64,000 nucleotides of DNA, from positions 13,408 to 77,407 of the forward strand of contig CAVAVT010000001.1 of the NCBI GenBank assembly GCA_963592185.1, read 5' to 3'. The position numbers and the translations under genes were made by a program. The stretch is from CAVAVT01 sp963592185. Lineage in GTDB: Bacteria; Bacillota; Negativicutes; Selenomonadales; Selenomonadaceae. The notes under the pieces are model-generated. The model made no database searches. It worked only from the letters and a program-made list of their open reading frames with translations, and was not told where the DNA came from. Below, one piece after another: positions 25,907-35,464 of the stretch (position 1 is the stretch's first letter; each line of letters opens with the position of its first letter).

Positions 25907-27070
25907 ATGAAAATTATGTTTTCCGCCGGGGAAACCTCGGGGGATTTGCACGGTGCAGCCCTGGCAAAGGGCTTAAAGGCTATAGATCCTTCTGTTGAAC
26001 TGATAGGATTTGGAGGTCCCCAGATGGCCTCTGAAGGTGTGAGGCTGCTGGCGGATATGCGTGACTACAGTGTCATGGGTATCTGGGAGGTAATGAAAAA
26101 CCTTAAAAAGCTTTTTGCACTGAGAAATAAGCTCATAGATGATATGAAAAGGGAAAAGCCGGACCTTTTGGTGCTCATAGATTACCCGGATTTTAACTGG
26201 AGACTTGCTGCAAAGGCAAAGGAAGCCGGTGTGAAGGTCTTTTCCTACATTCCACCTTCTGCCTGGGCATGGAGAAAGGGAAGGGCAAAGTCCTGCTCGG
26301 AAATTGCTGATGAATTTGTGGTTCTGTATCCCTTTGAGATGAAGCCATATCAGGAAGCTGGTGCGAAAATAAGCTTCCTTGGAAATCCTTTGGTGGATCA
26401 GGTTCAGGGAACAATGTTAAAGGAAGAGGCAAGGGCGTTTTTCAAGGTTCCTAACGGGAAGCGTCCCGTACTGCTTCTCCCGGGAAGCCGCAGACAGGAA
26501 ATAGCCCTGCTTTTCCCTGTGATGCTGGAAAGTGCAAAGAAGATACAGGAACAGCATCCAGATGTGGAGTTCTATCTTCCAATTGCAGATGGCATCGATA
26601 GGTCCGTGCTTGAAGAGATGATTGCAAAGGCTGGGGTGGAGGTTCATCTAACTGAGTCAAATACCTACGACCTTATGTCAATAGGGGAGTTTGCGCTGGC
26701 AACCTCCGGTACAGTGGTTCTTGAATCGGCCATAATGGGGCTGCCCTGCATAGTGCTTTACCGCATGTCTCCGCTGACCTATATGGTGGGAAGGATTATG
26801 GTACACGTGGAATTTATCAGTCTGCCTAATATTTTGACAGGAAGAGCTGTGATTCCTGAGCTGCTGCAGGATGAGGTTACTCCGGAGCGAATCTTTAGCG
26901 AAGCGGAGCGTTTCTTCAGTGAAGATGGCTATGGAGCGAATGTAAGAGCCGGTCTTAAAGAGGCTGTGGAGGCTTTGGGAAGCCCTGGTGGCACCGGTCG
27001 TGTAGCGGAATGCATATATGAGTCCGCAAAAAATAAAACAGAGGCATTGCCGGGCGGAGGAGCGCAATGA
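25907..27070 (+). CDS. lpxB: Lipid-A-disaccharide synthase LpxB
   Basis: LpxB joins lipid X and UDP-2,3-diacylglucosamine into the lipid A disaccharide at the inner membrane. The 387-residue GT-B fold protein has the N-terminal SAGETSGDLHGA motif, the YSVMGIWEVMKNL segment, FSYIPPSAWAWRKGR, and the donor-binding LLPGSRRQEIA and ATSGTVVLESAIMGLPCIVLYR. ATG at 25907 follows GAAAGGAGG; the longer frame from 25877 lies in the terminator tail. The stop overlaps the msbA start (ATGA), indicating coupling with the lipid A flippase. Confidence 0.96.
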   Translation: MKIMFSAGETSGDLHGAALAKGLKAIDPSVELIGFGGPQMASEGVRLLADMRDYSVMGIWEVMKNLKKLFALRNKLIDDMKREKPDLLVLIDYPDFNWRLAAKAKEAGVKVFSYIPPSAWAWRKGRAKSCSEIADEFVVLYPFEMKPYQEAGAKISFLGNPLVDQVQGTMLKEEARAFFKVPNGKRPVLLLPGSRRQEIALLFPVMLESAKKIQEQHPDVEFYLPIADGIDRSVLEEMIAKAGVEVHLTESNTYDLMSIGEFALATSGTVVLESAIMGLPCIVLYRMSPLTYMVGRIMVHVEFISLPNILTGRAVIPELLQDEVTPERIFSEAERFFSEDGYGANVRAGLKEAVEALGSPGGTGRVAECIYESAKNKTEALPGGGAQ

Positions 27071-28800
27071 AGAATTTTAAACGTCTTTTACAATATATTT
27101 TGCCATATAAGAAAACCCTGATGGTGGCGGTTGTCTGCATTATGGCTGCTGCAGGTACAAACCTTTATGTACCTATGATTATTAAAGACATGATAGATAA
27201 GGTTCTGGCGGAAAAGGACATGCTGATGCTGAACGGAATCGCTGTTGCCATCGTGGTTTTGTTCTTTTTCCGAGGAGTATTCTATTTTGGACAGAGTTAC
27301 CTCGTGTCTTTTGTTGGCGAGCGTGTTATTATAGATGTTAGGGATATTTTGTTTAAAAAATTCCAGCACATGGGTCTTGCCTACTACGACAAAAAACAGA
27401 CCGGCGAGGTAATGAGCTACATTACCAACGATGTTGCTGCAATGCAGAATGCAATTATCAACAATCTGATAGAGCTTGTTACAGAAGGGTCAATCCTCAT
27501 TGGCTCCCTGGCAATGATGGTTTATCTTGACTGGAAGCTCAGTCTGATGACATTGATTACCATACCTCTCGTAGGACAGGCAATGAAGGTTTTCGGCAGA
27601 AAGCTTAAGAGGTCTGGTACCGTCATTCAGGAGAGACTGGCGGATATTACTTCACTTCTTCAGGAAAGCATTTCCTCTGTACGAGTGGTCAAGTCCTTCG
27701 TCCGTGAGGAATATGAAATCGACAGATTCCACAAGCAGAACGAGCTGAACTTTAAGGCTGTTATGAAAAATGCCCAGCAGATGAGTCTGCTGACTCCTGT
27801 GGTGGAGTTCCTTGCAGCTCTTGCTGTTACCCTTATTGTCTGGTTCGGCGGCTATGAGGTTGTAAACGGACATATTACAGCCGGTTCTCTGGTGGCGTTT
27901 CTTACCTACGCTGTCAATCTGGCAAATCCTGTTAAGCGTATCAGCCGTGTATATGGCAACGTGCAGAAGGCAATGGCAGCAGCAGACCGTGTATTTGACG
28001 TTATGGATCTTCCGGAGATTATTACTAATAAGCCGGATGCAAAGGTTCTTCCGCCTGTTGAGGGTCACGTGAAGTTTGAACATGTGGGCTTTGAGTACAA
28101 GGAAGGCGTACCGGCGCTGACTGACGTAAGCTTTGATGTACAGCCCGGACAGATGGTGGCTTTTGTAGGTCCCTCCGGCAGCGGAAAGTCCACGATTGCC
28201 AATCTCATTCCACGCTTCTATGATGTTACCTCTGGCTCAGTAACCATAGACGGCATGGATGTGCGGGATGTTACCATGGAGTCTCTTCGTGAGCAGATAG
28301 GTATCGTTCCCCAGGAAACAATGCTTTTCAGTGCTACGGTTTTGGAAAATATCCGCTACGGGCGTCTTGATGCCACAGAGGAGGAAGTTATTGAAGCGGC
28401 AAAGGCTGCAAATTGCCACGAATTTATCATGGACCTTCCTAATGGATATCAGACAAAAATCGGCGAGCGTGGTTTGAACCTTTCTGGAGGACAGCGCCAG
28501 CGCATTGCCATTGCCAGAGCTATATTGAAGAATCCAAGACTTTTGATTCTGGATGAGGCAACTTCAGCGCTGGATACAGAAAGCGAGAAGATTGTTCAGG
28601 CAGCATTGGACGATTTGATGGTGGGACGTACAGCCTTTGTTATCGCCCACAGACTCTCGACTATTTTCAATGCAGACAAGATAATTGTTATTGAAAATGG
28701 ACATATCAAGGAAACAGGAACCCATGAGGAGCTCCTGGCACAGGGCGGGCTTTACAGCACGCTTTATAAAATTCAGTTCAACAAGCAGGAAAAAGAGTAA
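27067..28800 (+). CDS. msbA: Lipid A export ABC transporter MsbA
   Basis: MsbA flips core-lipid A across the inner membrane. The 577-residue protein is a full half-transporter: six membrane helices in the first 310 residues, then a nucleotide-binding domain with Walker A GPSGSGKST, Q-loop IVPQETMLFSATV, signature LSGGQRQRIAIARA, Walker B LLILDEATSALD and H-loop FVIAHRLSTI. By sequence alone it could be another lipid or drug exporter, but its coupling to lpxB and the following waaA-lpxK gene makes MsbA the clear choice. Confidence 0.93.
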   Translation: MKNFKRLLQYILPYKKTLMVAVVCIMAAAGTNLYVPMIIKDMIDKVLAEKDMLMLNGIAVAIVVLFFFRGVFYFGQSYLVSFVGERVIIDVRDILFKKFQHMGLAYYDKKQTGEVMSYITNDVAAMQNAIINNLIELVTEGSILIGSLAMMVYLDWKLSLMTLITIPLVGQAMKVFGRKLKRSGTVIQERLADITSLLQESISSVRVVKSFVREEYEIDRFHKQNELNFKAVMKNAQQMSLLTPVVEFLAALAVTLIVWFGGYEVVNGHITAGSLVAFLTYAVNLANPVKRISRVYGNVQKAMAAADRVFDVMDLPEIITNKPDAKVLPPVEGHVKFEHVGFEYKEGVPALTDVSFDVQPGQMVAFVGPSGSGKSTIANLIPRFYDVTSGSVTIDGMDVRDVTMESLREQIGIVPQETMLFSATVLENIRYGRLDATEEEVIEAAKAANCHEFIMDLPNGYQTKIGERGLNLSGGQRQRIAIARAILKNPRLLILDEATSALDTESEKIVQAALDDLMVGRTAFVIAHRLSTIFNADKIIVIENGHIKETGTHEELLAQGGLYSTLYKIQFNKQEKE

Positions 28801-28824
28801 GTACTGCAGGAATGGGGAAGAGGC

Positions 28825-31341
28825 ATGCAATTACTATATAATATAGCGGCAATCCTCGTGGTCATATTGATCATTCCAGTGTTCATGATTCGTGCGATTC
28901 GTGAACGGGGCTTTGTGCAGAGAATCAAGCAGCAGGTTGGTTTTATTCCAAAGGCGGCACTGGAAAAGGTTGCAAATAAAAACTGCATATGGGTGCATGC
29001 GGCTTCTGTCGGCGAAATTGTGGCAGCAAGTCCGCTGATAAGGGAGTTCCACAAGGAGTTTCCCAAGACCCCGATTCTTGTATCGGTGGTTACAAACAGC
29101 GGCTATGAAATGGCTAACCGCATCATAAAGGATGCGGACAGTATTATTTATTTTCCGCTGGATCTGCCCTGGCTTTCGGGGCATGTTCTTCGCCGTGTTA
29201 TGCCGCGGATTTTCATGCCGGTGGAAACCGAGCTTTGGCCTAATTTCTTGAAGGCAGCCCGTGAACTTCACATACCGGCTATGATGGTAAACGGACGTAT
29301 CAGTGAAAAGAGTGTAAAGCGTTATCACCATCTACACAGTATTCTGGATGACATGATACGCACTGTGAAAACCTTTGCAATGCAGTCATCAATTGATGCG
29401 GAATACATCAAGCAGCTGGGAGCACCTCCAGAGCTGGTTACTGTTACAGGCAATACCAAATTTGACCAGACATATACCGAGGTTACCCCGGAGGAAAAGC
29501 TGTCCATGATTCAGGAAATGGGTCTTGGGGACAACGATGGTATTTTCCTTGCTGGCAGTACTCATAAGGGTGAGGAAGTTTTCGTACTTGATGCTTTTAA
29601 GGAGCTTCGTAAGGAATTTCCTAAGGCGAAGCTGGTTATTGCCCCAAGAGAACTTCTCAGAGTATCTGAGATACTTTCCCTGTGCAAAAAATATGGCTTT
29701 AATGCAAAGCGCCGCACTGAGCTTCAGCAGAATCTGACAACAGACCATGATATTGTGATTCTGGACACTATAGGCGAGCTTGGAAGAGTCTACAGCATCG
29801 GCGATGTCATCTACGTGGGCGGAAGTCTTATCCCCCATGGCGGACACAATATTTTGGAGCCGGCTGCCCATGGAAAGGCAATTATAGTTGGATATAACAT
29901 GTTTAACTTTAAGGAGACCCATGAACTGTTCTCCAAGAGGGATGCATGTATTACTGTAAATAACAGCAGCGAGCTTACAGAGCAGGTATTGAACCTTTTC
30001 CGGGATTCGGACCTTAGGAACCGCATGGAAAAGGAAACCCTTGCTATCTGCAGCGAAAATAAGGGCGCAGCACGCCGTACAGCTGTATTGCTGAGAAAGC
30101 TTCTGGAGTCTCAGGAAACTGAGTCTATAAAGGCCACTGAAAAGGTGGAGAATTTCCAGACATATTTCTTCCATCTGCTTCACGACAATGAGAAGCATGG
30201 TCTTGGTATGAAGCTTCTCATTAAGGTACTTTATGTTTTCTCAATTCTTTATGGCGGACTTGTCAACTTGAAGCTGCTTGGCTACAAGGTTGGAATTTTC
30301 AAGCGGAAAAAACTGGACTGCTATGTTATTTCTCTCGGAAACATCACAGTGGGCGGTACAGGAAAGACTCCTACAGCCCAGCGTCTGGCAAAGGATATTC
30401 ATGACATGGGCTACCGTGTGGTAATCCTGAACCGTGGCTATCGAGCAAAGTGGCGTGGCGATGTGGGAATAGTTTCCAACGGAAGAGAGCTTCTCATGAG
30501 CGCTCCAATGGCCGGTGACGAGGCATACATGCTTGCAAAGCATCTGCCGGAGGTTCCGGTGCTCATCGGTCCGGACAGAGCTGTAACAGGCAAATACGCC
30601 ATTGAGCATTTCGGTGCAGAAGTGGCAATCCTGGATGATGGTTACCAGCACTGGCAGCTGAAAAGGGATATGGATATTGTCCTTATTGACTCAGTAAATG
30701 TATTTGGCAATAATTATATGCTGCCAAGAGGTACACTGAGAGAGCCGATTCCACACCTAGAGCGTGCAGATGTATGTCTCCTTACCAAGGTGGACCAGGC
30801 TGCAGCAGGTTCCTTGGAATACATTCATGACACCATCAGTAAATATGATAACAAGGCACTGGTTGTGGAAAGCATTCATCAGCCAAGGGCTTTCGTGGAG
30901 CTTTCAGATTGGTATGCCAATATAGGTGCAGAGGGGATTCCAGTTTCCAAGATGAAGGGGAAACGGATGGTAGCTGTTTCAGCAATTGGAAATCCCACAT
31001 CCTTTGAACAGACACTGAAGGATTTAGGCGTAATGGTTCTGGAAAGTCTCCGATTCCCAGATCATCATGACTATACTGAGGATGAAATGCATGATGTGAT
31101 GGATCAGGCCATACGGGAGGATGCTGAGGCAATTGTTATAACAGAAAAGGATGCTGTAAAGATTCCTGTTCCGGATGTGAGCCGCAGCAGGGGTGAAAAT
31201 GGCGTGCTGATTCCGATATATGTTCTCTGCGTTGAGGTTACATTCCTTGAGGGCGGCAGAGATTTCCGACTGCTGCTGCAGGACAAGCTGGACAAGCAGG
31301 TTCATGTTCACGAAGCGGATATTGAGTTTAAGGATATGTAA
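28825..31341 (+). CDS. Fused Kdo transferase (WaaA) and tetraacyldisaccharide 4'-kinase (LpxK)
   Basis: One uninterrupted 838-residue frame encodes two enzymes. Residues 1 to about 425 are WaaA/KdtA: membrane anchor, HAASVGEIVAASPL with the catalytic Glu, FMPVETELWPNFL, and GGSLIPHGGHNILEPAAHG with the CMP-Kdo-binding pocket. After a linker (about 425-485), residues about 490-838 are LpxK: P-loop GNITVGGTGKTP, ILNRGYRAKW, AGDEAYMLAKHLP, LDDGYQHWQLKRDMDI and FPDHHDYT. LpxK phosphorylates the lipid A disaccharide and WaaA then adds Kdo, so the fusion links consecutive steps. Both halves keep their key motifs. GGGGAAGAGG precedes the ATG. Confidence 0.93.
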   Translation: MQLLYNIAAILVVILIIPVFMIRAIRERGFVQRIKQQVGFIPKAALEKVANKNCIWVHAASVGEIVAASPLIREFHKEFPKTPILVSVVTNSGYEMANRIIKDADSIIYFPLDLPWLSGHVLRRVMPRIFMPVETELWPNFLKAARELHIPAMMVNGRISEKSVKRYHHLHSILDDMIRTVKTFAMQSSIDAEYIKQLGAPPELVTVTGNTKFDQTYTEVTPEEKLSMIQEMGLGDNDGIFLAGSTHKGEEVFVLDAFKELRKEFPKAKLVIAPRELLRVSEILSLCKKYGFNAKRRTELQQNLTTDHDIVILDTIGELGRVYSIGDVIYVGGSLIPHGGHNILEPAAHGKAIIVGYNMFNFKETHELFSKRDACITVNNSSELTEQVLNLFRDSDLRNRMEKETLAICSENKGAARRTAVLLRKLLESQETESIKATEKVENFQTYFFHLLHDNEKHGLGMKLLIKVLYVFSILYGGLVNLKLLGYKVGIFKRKKLDCYVISLGNITVGGTGKTPTAQRLAKDIHDMGYRVVILNRGYRAKWRGDVGIVSNGRELLMSAPMAGDEAYMLAKHLPEVPVLIGPDRAVTGKYAIEHFGAEVAILDDGYQHWQLKRDMDIVLIDSVNVFGNNYMLPRGTLREPIPHLERADVCLLTKVDQAAAGSLEYIHDTISKYDNKALVVESIHQPRAFVELSDWYANIGAEGIPVSKMKGKRMVAVSAIGNPTSFEQTLKDLGVMVLESLRFPDHHDYTEDEMHDVMDQAIREDAEAIVITEKDAVKIPVPDVSRSRGENGVLIPIYVLCVEVTFLEGGRDFRLLLQDKLDKQVHVHEADIEFKDM

Positions 31342-31357
31342 AAGGGGATGAACCCAT

Positions 31358-32089
31358 ATGAAGGTTTTATGTGTTATTCCAGCTAGATATGCCTCCACAA
31401 GGCTTCCGGGAAAACCGTTGGCAGATATTGCAGGAAAGCCCATGATATGCCGTGTATATGAGGCGGCATCCGGTGCGAAACGCCTTGCAGGTGTGGTGGC
31501 AGCAGTGGATGACAGCCGTGTGTATGATGCGGTTGTTTCTGGCGGCGGAAAAGCCATGATGACAAGGAAGGACCACGCAACTGGTACAGACCGTCTGGCA
31601 GAGGTGGCTGAGGCATACAGCGATATGGATGTTATCATCAATGTCCAGGGGGACGAGCCGCTGATTGATCCTGAGCTTATCGATGCTTTGGCACTGGAGT
31701 TTGAAAAGGATTCGGAGCTTTGTATGGCAACGGTCAGAACCCCAATGCATTCCGAAGAAGAGATGAAAAATCCCAACAATGTAAAGGTTGTTGCTGATAA
31801 AAACGGATATGCACTTTATTTTTCCAGATCCCTTATGCCTTATCCAAGGGAAAATACTGGCTGCACGGTATATAAGCACATCGGCATATATGCCTACCGC
31901 CGGGATTTCCTGCTGGGCTACGCAAAGCTTCCACAGACTCCGCTGGAGCAGACGGAAAGTCTTGAGCAGCTTAGGGCATTGGAAAATGGATACCGGATAA
32001 AGGTAATAGATACTGACAAAAAATTTGTGGGTGTTGACACCACGGAAGATTTGGCAGAGGTTAATAAAATTTTTGCTGAGAGAAATTAA
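31358..32089 (+). CDS. kdsB: 3-deoxy-manno-octulosonate cytidylyltransferase KdsB
   Basis: KdsB activates Kdo to CMP-Kdo for WaaA. The 243-residue protein begins with the nucleotidyltransferase motif CVIPARYASTRLPGKPLADI and has TRKDHATGTDRLAEVAE, IINVQGDEPLIDPELI and the C-terminal FVGVDTTEDLAEVNKI segments of KdsB. It starts 17 bases after the waaA-lpxK fusion and heads a compact Kdo synthesis group (kdsB, kdsA, kdsD, kdsC). AAAGGGGATG lies before the start. Confidence 0.96.
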   Translation: MKVLCVIPARYASTRLPGKPLADIAGKPMICRVYEAASGAKRLAGVVAAVDDSRVYDAVVSGGGKAMMTRKDHATGTDRLAEVAEAYSDMDVIINVQGDEPLIDPELIDALALEFEKDSELCMATVRTPMHSEEEMKNPNNVKVVADKNGYALYFSRSLMPYPRENTGCTVYKHIGIYAYRRDFLLGYAKLPQTPLEQTESLEQLRALENGYRIKVIDTDKKFVGVDTTEDLAEVNKIFAERN

Positions 32090-32130
32090 GAAAAGCTTTT
32101 GAGCCGTAAGAAGAAAGGTGGCTATTAGTA

Positions 32131-32955
32131 ATGAATACAGTAAAAATAGGTAACTACAGCGTGGGAAACGGAGCACCACTCCTTCTTATGGCAGGACCCT
32201 GCGTACTTGAGGGACTGGACCGCTGTCTCTACATCGGCCGTACCATAAAGGAAATAGCAAACCGTCTTGGAATGCCCTATGTATTTAAGGCATCCTTTGA
32301 TAAGGCAAACCGTTCATCCTTCAATGGCTTCAGAGGCCCGGGGCTGGAAAAGGGACTGGAAATGCTTCAGACCATAAAGGATGAGCTTCAGGTGCCCATT
32401 GTTACAGATGTTCATAAGGAAGAGCAGGTTCTTCCGGCAGCAAAGGTTGCGGATGTTATCCAGATTCCGGCATTCCTCTGCCGTCAGACTGACCTTCTTT
32501 TTGCAGCAGCTCAGAGCGGTGCTGTGGTAAATGTAAAGAAGGGGCAGTTCATGGCTCCAAAGGATATGCTGAATGTGGTGGACAAGCTTCATGAGGGCGG
32601 CTGCAGCGAAATCATGCTGACAGAGCGTGGAGCATCCTTTGGCTACAATAATCTGGTTGTGGATATGCGTGCATTCCCAATCATGCGTGAATTTGGCTAT
32701 CCTGTAATTTTTGACGCAACCCACAGTGTACAGCTGCCAGGCGGCGCAGGAAGCTGCTCTGCCGGAAACCGTGAGTATGTGGAGTATCTCCTGAGAGCTG
32801 CAGTGGGCTGCGGAGTAGACGGACTCTTTATGGAGGTTCACGACAATCCTGAGGAGGCTCTCTGCGACGGTCCTAACATGGTATATCTGGACAAGCTTGA
32901 GGATATACTGAAGGATGCTGTGGCTATTCATGAAATCGTAAGAAAGAAACTGTGA
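32131..32955 (+). CDS. kdsA: 3-deoxy-8-phosphooctulonate synthase KdsA
   Basis: KdsA condenses arabinose-5-phosphate and phosphoenolpyruvate to Kdo-8-phosphate. The 274-residue TIM-barrel protein has the conserved MAGPCVLE, FKASFDKANRSS, GLEMLQTIK, VTDVHKEEQ, IQIPAFLCRQTDLL, FDATHSVQLPGG and FMEVHDNPEEALCDGPN motifs. AAAGGTGG lies upstream. Cys13-type and His/Asp metal ligands of the metal-dependent class appear possible, but the class cannot be settled by inspection. Confidence 0.96.
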   Translation: MNTVKIGNYSVGNGAPLLLMAGPCVLEGLDRCLYIGRTIKEIANRLGMPYVFKASFDKANRSSFNGFRGPGLEKGLEMLQTIKDELQVPIVTDVHKEEQVLPAAKVADVIQIPAFLCRQTDLLFAAAQSGAVVNVKKGQFMAPKDMLNVVDKLHEGGCSEIMLTERGASFGYNNLVVDMRAFPIMREFGYPVIFDATHSVQLPGGAGSCSAGNREYVEYLLRAAVGCGVDGLFMEVHDNPEEALCDGPNMVYLDKLEDILKDAVAIHEIVRKKL

Positions 32956-32974
32956 TACTTCGGAGGAAGCTATT

Positions 32975-33943
32975 GTGATAAAAGAACGTGCAACAGAAAC
33001 GCTTAAAATTGAAGCGGATGCAGTGCTGAAGCTGATTCCACGTATTGATGATGAATTTGAGCGAGCTGTAAATCATATACTTTCCTGCAAGGGAAGAACT
33101 ATTGTTACTGGAATGGGAAAGTCAGGACATGTGGGAAGAAAGATTGCTGCAAGTCTTGCCAGCACCGGAACACCCTCGTTTTTCGTACATCCGGCGGAAG
33201 CTTTTCACGGAGATCTGGGAATGGTCACGGAGCACGATGTTGTCATTGCAATATCCAATAGCGGAGAGACCAATGAGGTAATTAATATTGTGCCAATCAT
33301 CCGCCGTATCGGAGCATCTCTCATTGCTCTGTGCGGAAGACGGGAGTCCTCCCTTGGGAAAAATGCGGATTTCTTTATTGACTGCGGTGTGGAAAAGGAA
33401 GCCGATCCCATGAATCTGGCGCCCACAGCAAGCACCACTGCCACCCTTGCCATGGGAGATGCCATTACCGTGGCTCTCCTTTCAGCAAGAAATTTCACGG
33501 CACAGGATTTTGCTGTATTCCATCCGGGGGGATCCCTTGGAAGACGGCTTTTGCTTACAGTGGAAAATGTAATGCACACCGGGGAAAACAATCCGATTAT
33601 TCATTATTCAAGAACTGCCAAGGAAGCTCTTTTCATGATGACAGACAAGGGGCTTGGAGCTACTTCTGTGGTGGATGATAATGGGAAGTTCATTGGTCTG
33701 GTGACAGACGGAGATATCCGCAGAAGCCTTGCAAAGGGCAGCGAGTTCCTGGATGCTTCTGTTGAGGAACTTATGACCAGGTCTCCGCAGACCATTACCA
33801 AGGACAAGTTGGCAGCTTCCGCACTTTCAATGATGGAAAAGCATCAGCCAAGGCCGATTACCGTTCTTCCTGTTATTTCCGAGGACAATGAGCCTATAGG
33901 AATCATTCATCTTACGGATCTTCTCCGTCAGGGGGTTGTTTGA
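32975..33943 (+). CDS. kdsD: Arabinose-5-phosphate isomerase KdsD
   Basis: KdsD isomerises ribulose-5-phosphate to arabinose-5-phosphate, the precursor used by KdsA. The 322-residue protein has an N-terminal SIS domain (VTGMGKSGHVGRKIAASLAS; VIAISNSGETNEVINI; LAPTASTTATLAMGDA; FAVFHPGGSLGRRLL) and two CBS domains from about residue 200 (VENVMHTGENNPII; TDGDIRRSL; IIHLTDLLRQG). GTG start with GGAGGA 7 bases upstream. It overlaps the following kdsC frame or nearly so. Confidence 0.95.
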   Translation: MIKERATETLKIEADAVLKLIPRIDDEFERAVNHILSCKGRTIVTGMGKSGHVGRKIAASLASTGTPSFFVHPAEAFHGDLGMVTEHDVVIAISNSGETNEVINIVPIIRRIGASLIALCGRRESSLGKNADFFIDCGVEKEADPMNLAPTASTTATLAMGDAITVALLSARNFTAQDFAVFHPGGSLGRRLLLTVENVMHTGENNPIIHYSRTAKEALFMMTDKGLGATSVVDDNGKFIGLVTDGDIRRSLAKGSEFLDASVEELMTRSPQTITKDKLAASALSMMEKHQPRPITVLPVISEDNEPIGIIHLTDLLRQGVV

Positions 33944-33944
33944 T

Positions 33945-34505
33945 ATGCAGATGAAGGAAGATGCTGTTCAGCGTGCGAAAAAAATCCGTGTGGCAATTTT
34001 TGACGTGGACGGAGTTCTGACAGACGGAAATATTAACTGGGGTCCGGAGGGGGAAGTGTTCAAGTCCTTTTCCTGCAAGGATGGACTGGGAATAACTCTT
34101 TGGCACAGAAGCGGTGGAAAGTCCGCCATTATTTCCGGCAGAGACGGCCGTCTGGTAACTGGCCGCATGGAGCCGCTGGGCATTCATGATTTTTGGTATA
34201 AATGTGCGGATAAACGCCAGGCATACAGGGAGCTGTGTGAAAAATTCAAAGTTGCTCCAGAGGAAACACTGTACATAGGAGACGATATAATAGACCTTCC
34301 TCTTATGAAGCAGGCTGGGCTTGCTGCATCACCTTCAGACGGAGCTGCGGAGGCAAGGGAATATGCACAGCTGGTGTCAGATTTCCCTGGAGGAAAGGGC
34401 GCTGTCCGTGAAATTATGGAATTTGTTATGAAGGTACAGGGCAGCTGGGGAAGACTTGTGGCCCAGTACATGGAGGACGCACCTATTGAAAATTCTGCTC
34501 AATAG
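33945..34505 (+). CDS. kdsC: 3-deoxy-D-manno-octulosonate 8-phosphate phosphatase KdsC
   Basis: KdsC removes phosphate from Kdo-8-phosphate. This 186-residue HAD-superfamily C0-type phosphatase has motif I AIFDVDGVLTDG, GLGITLWHRSGGKSAIISGR, and the C-terminal YIGDDIIDLPLMKQAGLAAS motif. Either TTG 33936, overlapping kdsD, or ATG 33945 could start it. The GGGGG run at about 33930 is about 9 bases from the ATG, which is preferred. The gene completes the Kdo pathway in this cluster. Confidence 0.94.
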   Translation: MQMKEDAVQRAKKIRVAIFDVDGVLTDGNINWGPEGEVFKSFSCKDGLGITLWHRSGGKSAIISGRDGRLVTGRMEPLGIHDFWYKCADKRQAYRELCEKFKVAPEETLYIGDDIIDLPLMKQAGLAASPSDGAAEAREYAQLVSDFPGGKGAVREIMEFVMKVQGSWGRLVAQYMEDAPIENSAQ

Positions 34506-34546
34506 GTATAAACTCTCTTTTATCGGGAGATAATTGTTGGGGGCAA

Positions 34547-35464
34547 TTGCGTAATATGATTTACAAGACATTGATGATGCTGAGCCGTATCTGCTGCCAT
34601 ATGCCACATTCATGGCTTTTGGCAATGGGCAAGGGGCTTGGAATCCTGTATTATAAACTTATAAAGAAGCAAAGGGAGCTTGCCATAAAGCAGATCCGCA
34701 GGTCGCTGGACCTGTCACAGGAAGAGGCTGAGCGCATTATACGCCAGTCCTTTATAAACATGGGAAGAAATTTCTTTGAGGTGCTTTACATGCCGCATCT
34801 CAACAAAGAAAATTTCAGCCGTTATATTGAAATTGACCATCTTGAAAGGATGGAGGCGGCTTTGGCTGAAAAGCACGGCGTGGTGGTGCTCACAGGCCAT
34901 GTGGGCAACTGGGAATGGCTTTCTGCGGCCTTTACCATGAATGACATGCCCGTTACCGCCATTGCAAAGCCACAGCCCAATATGCAGTATACCCGTGTTT
35001 TGGACGACCTCAGGGCAACAATCAATGTGGAAATATTTTCCCGTGGAACCAGTGAGCTGCTGGCTGCTGCCCGAGCCTTGAAACATGGAAAAATTCTTGG
35101 CTTCCTTGCGGATCAGGACGGCGGCCCCGGAGGAGCCTTTGTGCCGTTTTTTGGAAAGCTGGCATCCTCGCCAATGGGTGCGGCAGTTTTTGCGAAAAAA
35201 TTTAATTCACCAGTTCTTCCAGCATTTATTCTCCGTCAGCCTGACGGCCATCATAAGGTTGTCATAGGGGAAGTTATGCACTATGAGGATACTGGAGATT
35301 CAGACAAGGATTTGTATGATTTTACCTATAAAATGACTAAGATTATAGAGAAGATTATTAGAGAAAATCCAACTCAGTGGCTTTGGTTCCAGCATCGGTG
35401 GAATACTCCGCCGGATGAGCAGAAACAGAAGCATCATGTTGTTAAATCAGAGGGTGAAGCATGA
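34547..35464 (+). CDS. LpxL/HtrB-type lipid A acyltransferase (copy 2)
   Basis: This 305-residue protein is the second lipid A secondary acyltransferase in the window. The HX4E catalytic motif is HVGNWE in TGHVGNWEWLSAAF, and the family segments ILGFLADQDGGPGG and FFGKLASSPMGAAVFA are clear. An N-terminal amphipathic helix tethers it to the inner membrane. Start is uncertain: TTG 34547 is 5 bases after GGGGG, and ATG 34556 is 9 bases later. It ends in an ATGA overlap with lptC, linking acylation to export. The first copy is at 21662. Confidence 0.88.
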   Translation: MRNMIYKTLMMLSRICCHMPHSWLLAMGKGLGILYYKLIKKQRELAIKQIRRSLDLSQEEAERIIRQSFINMGRNFFEVLYMPHLNKENFSRYIEIDHLERMEAALAEKHGVVVLTGHVGNWEWLSAAFTMNDMPVTAIAKPQPNMQYTRVLDDLRATINVEIFSRGTSELLAAARALKHGKILGFLADQDGGPGGAFVPFFGKLASSPMGAAVFAKKFNSPVLPAFILRQPDGHHKVVIGEVMHYEDTGDSDKDLYDFTYKMTKIIEKIIRENPTQWLWFQHRWNTPPDEQKQKHHVVKSEGEA

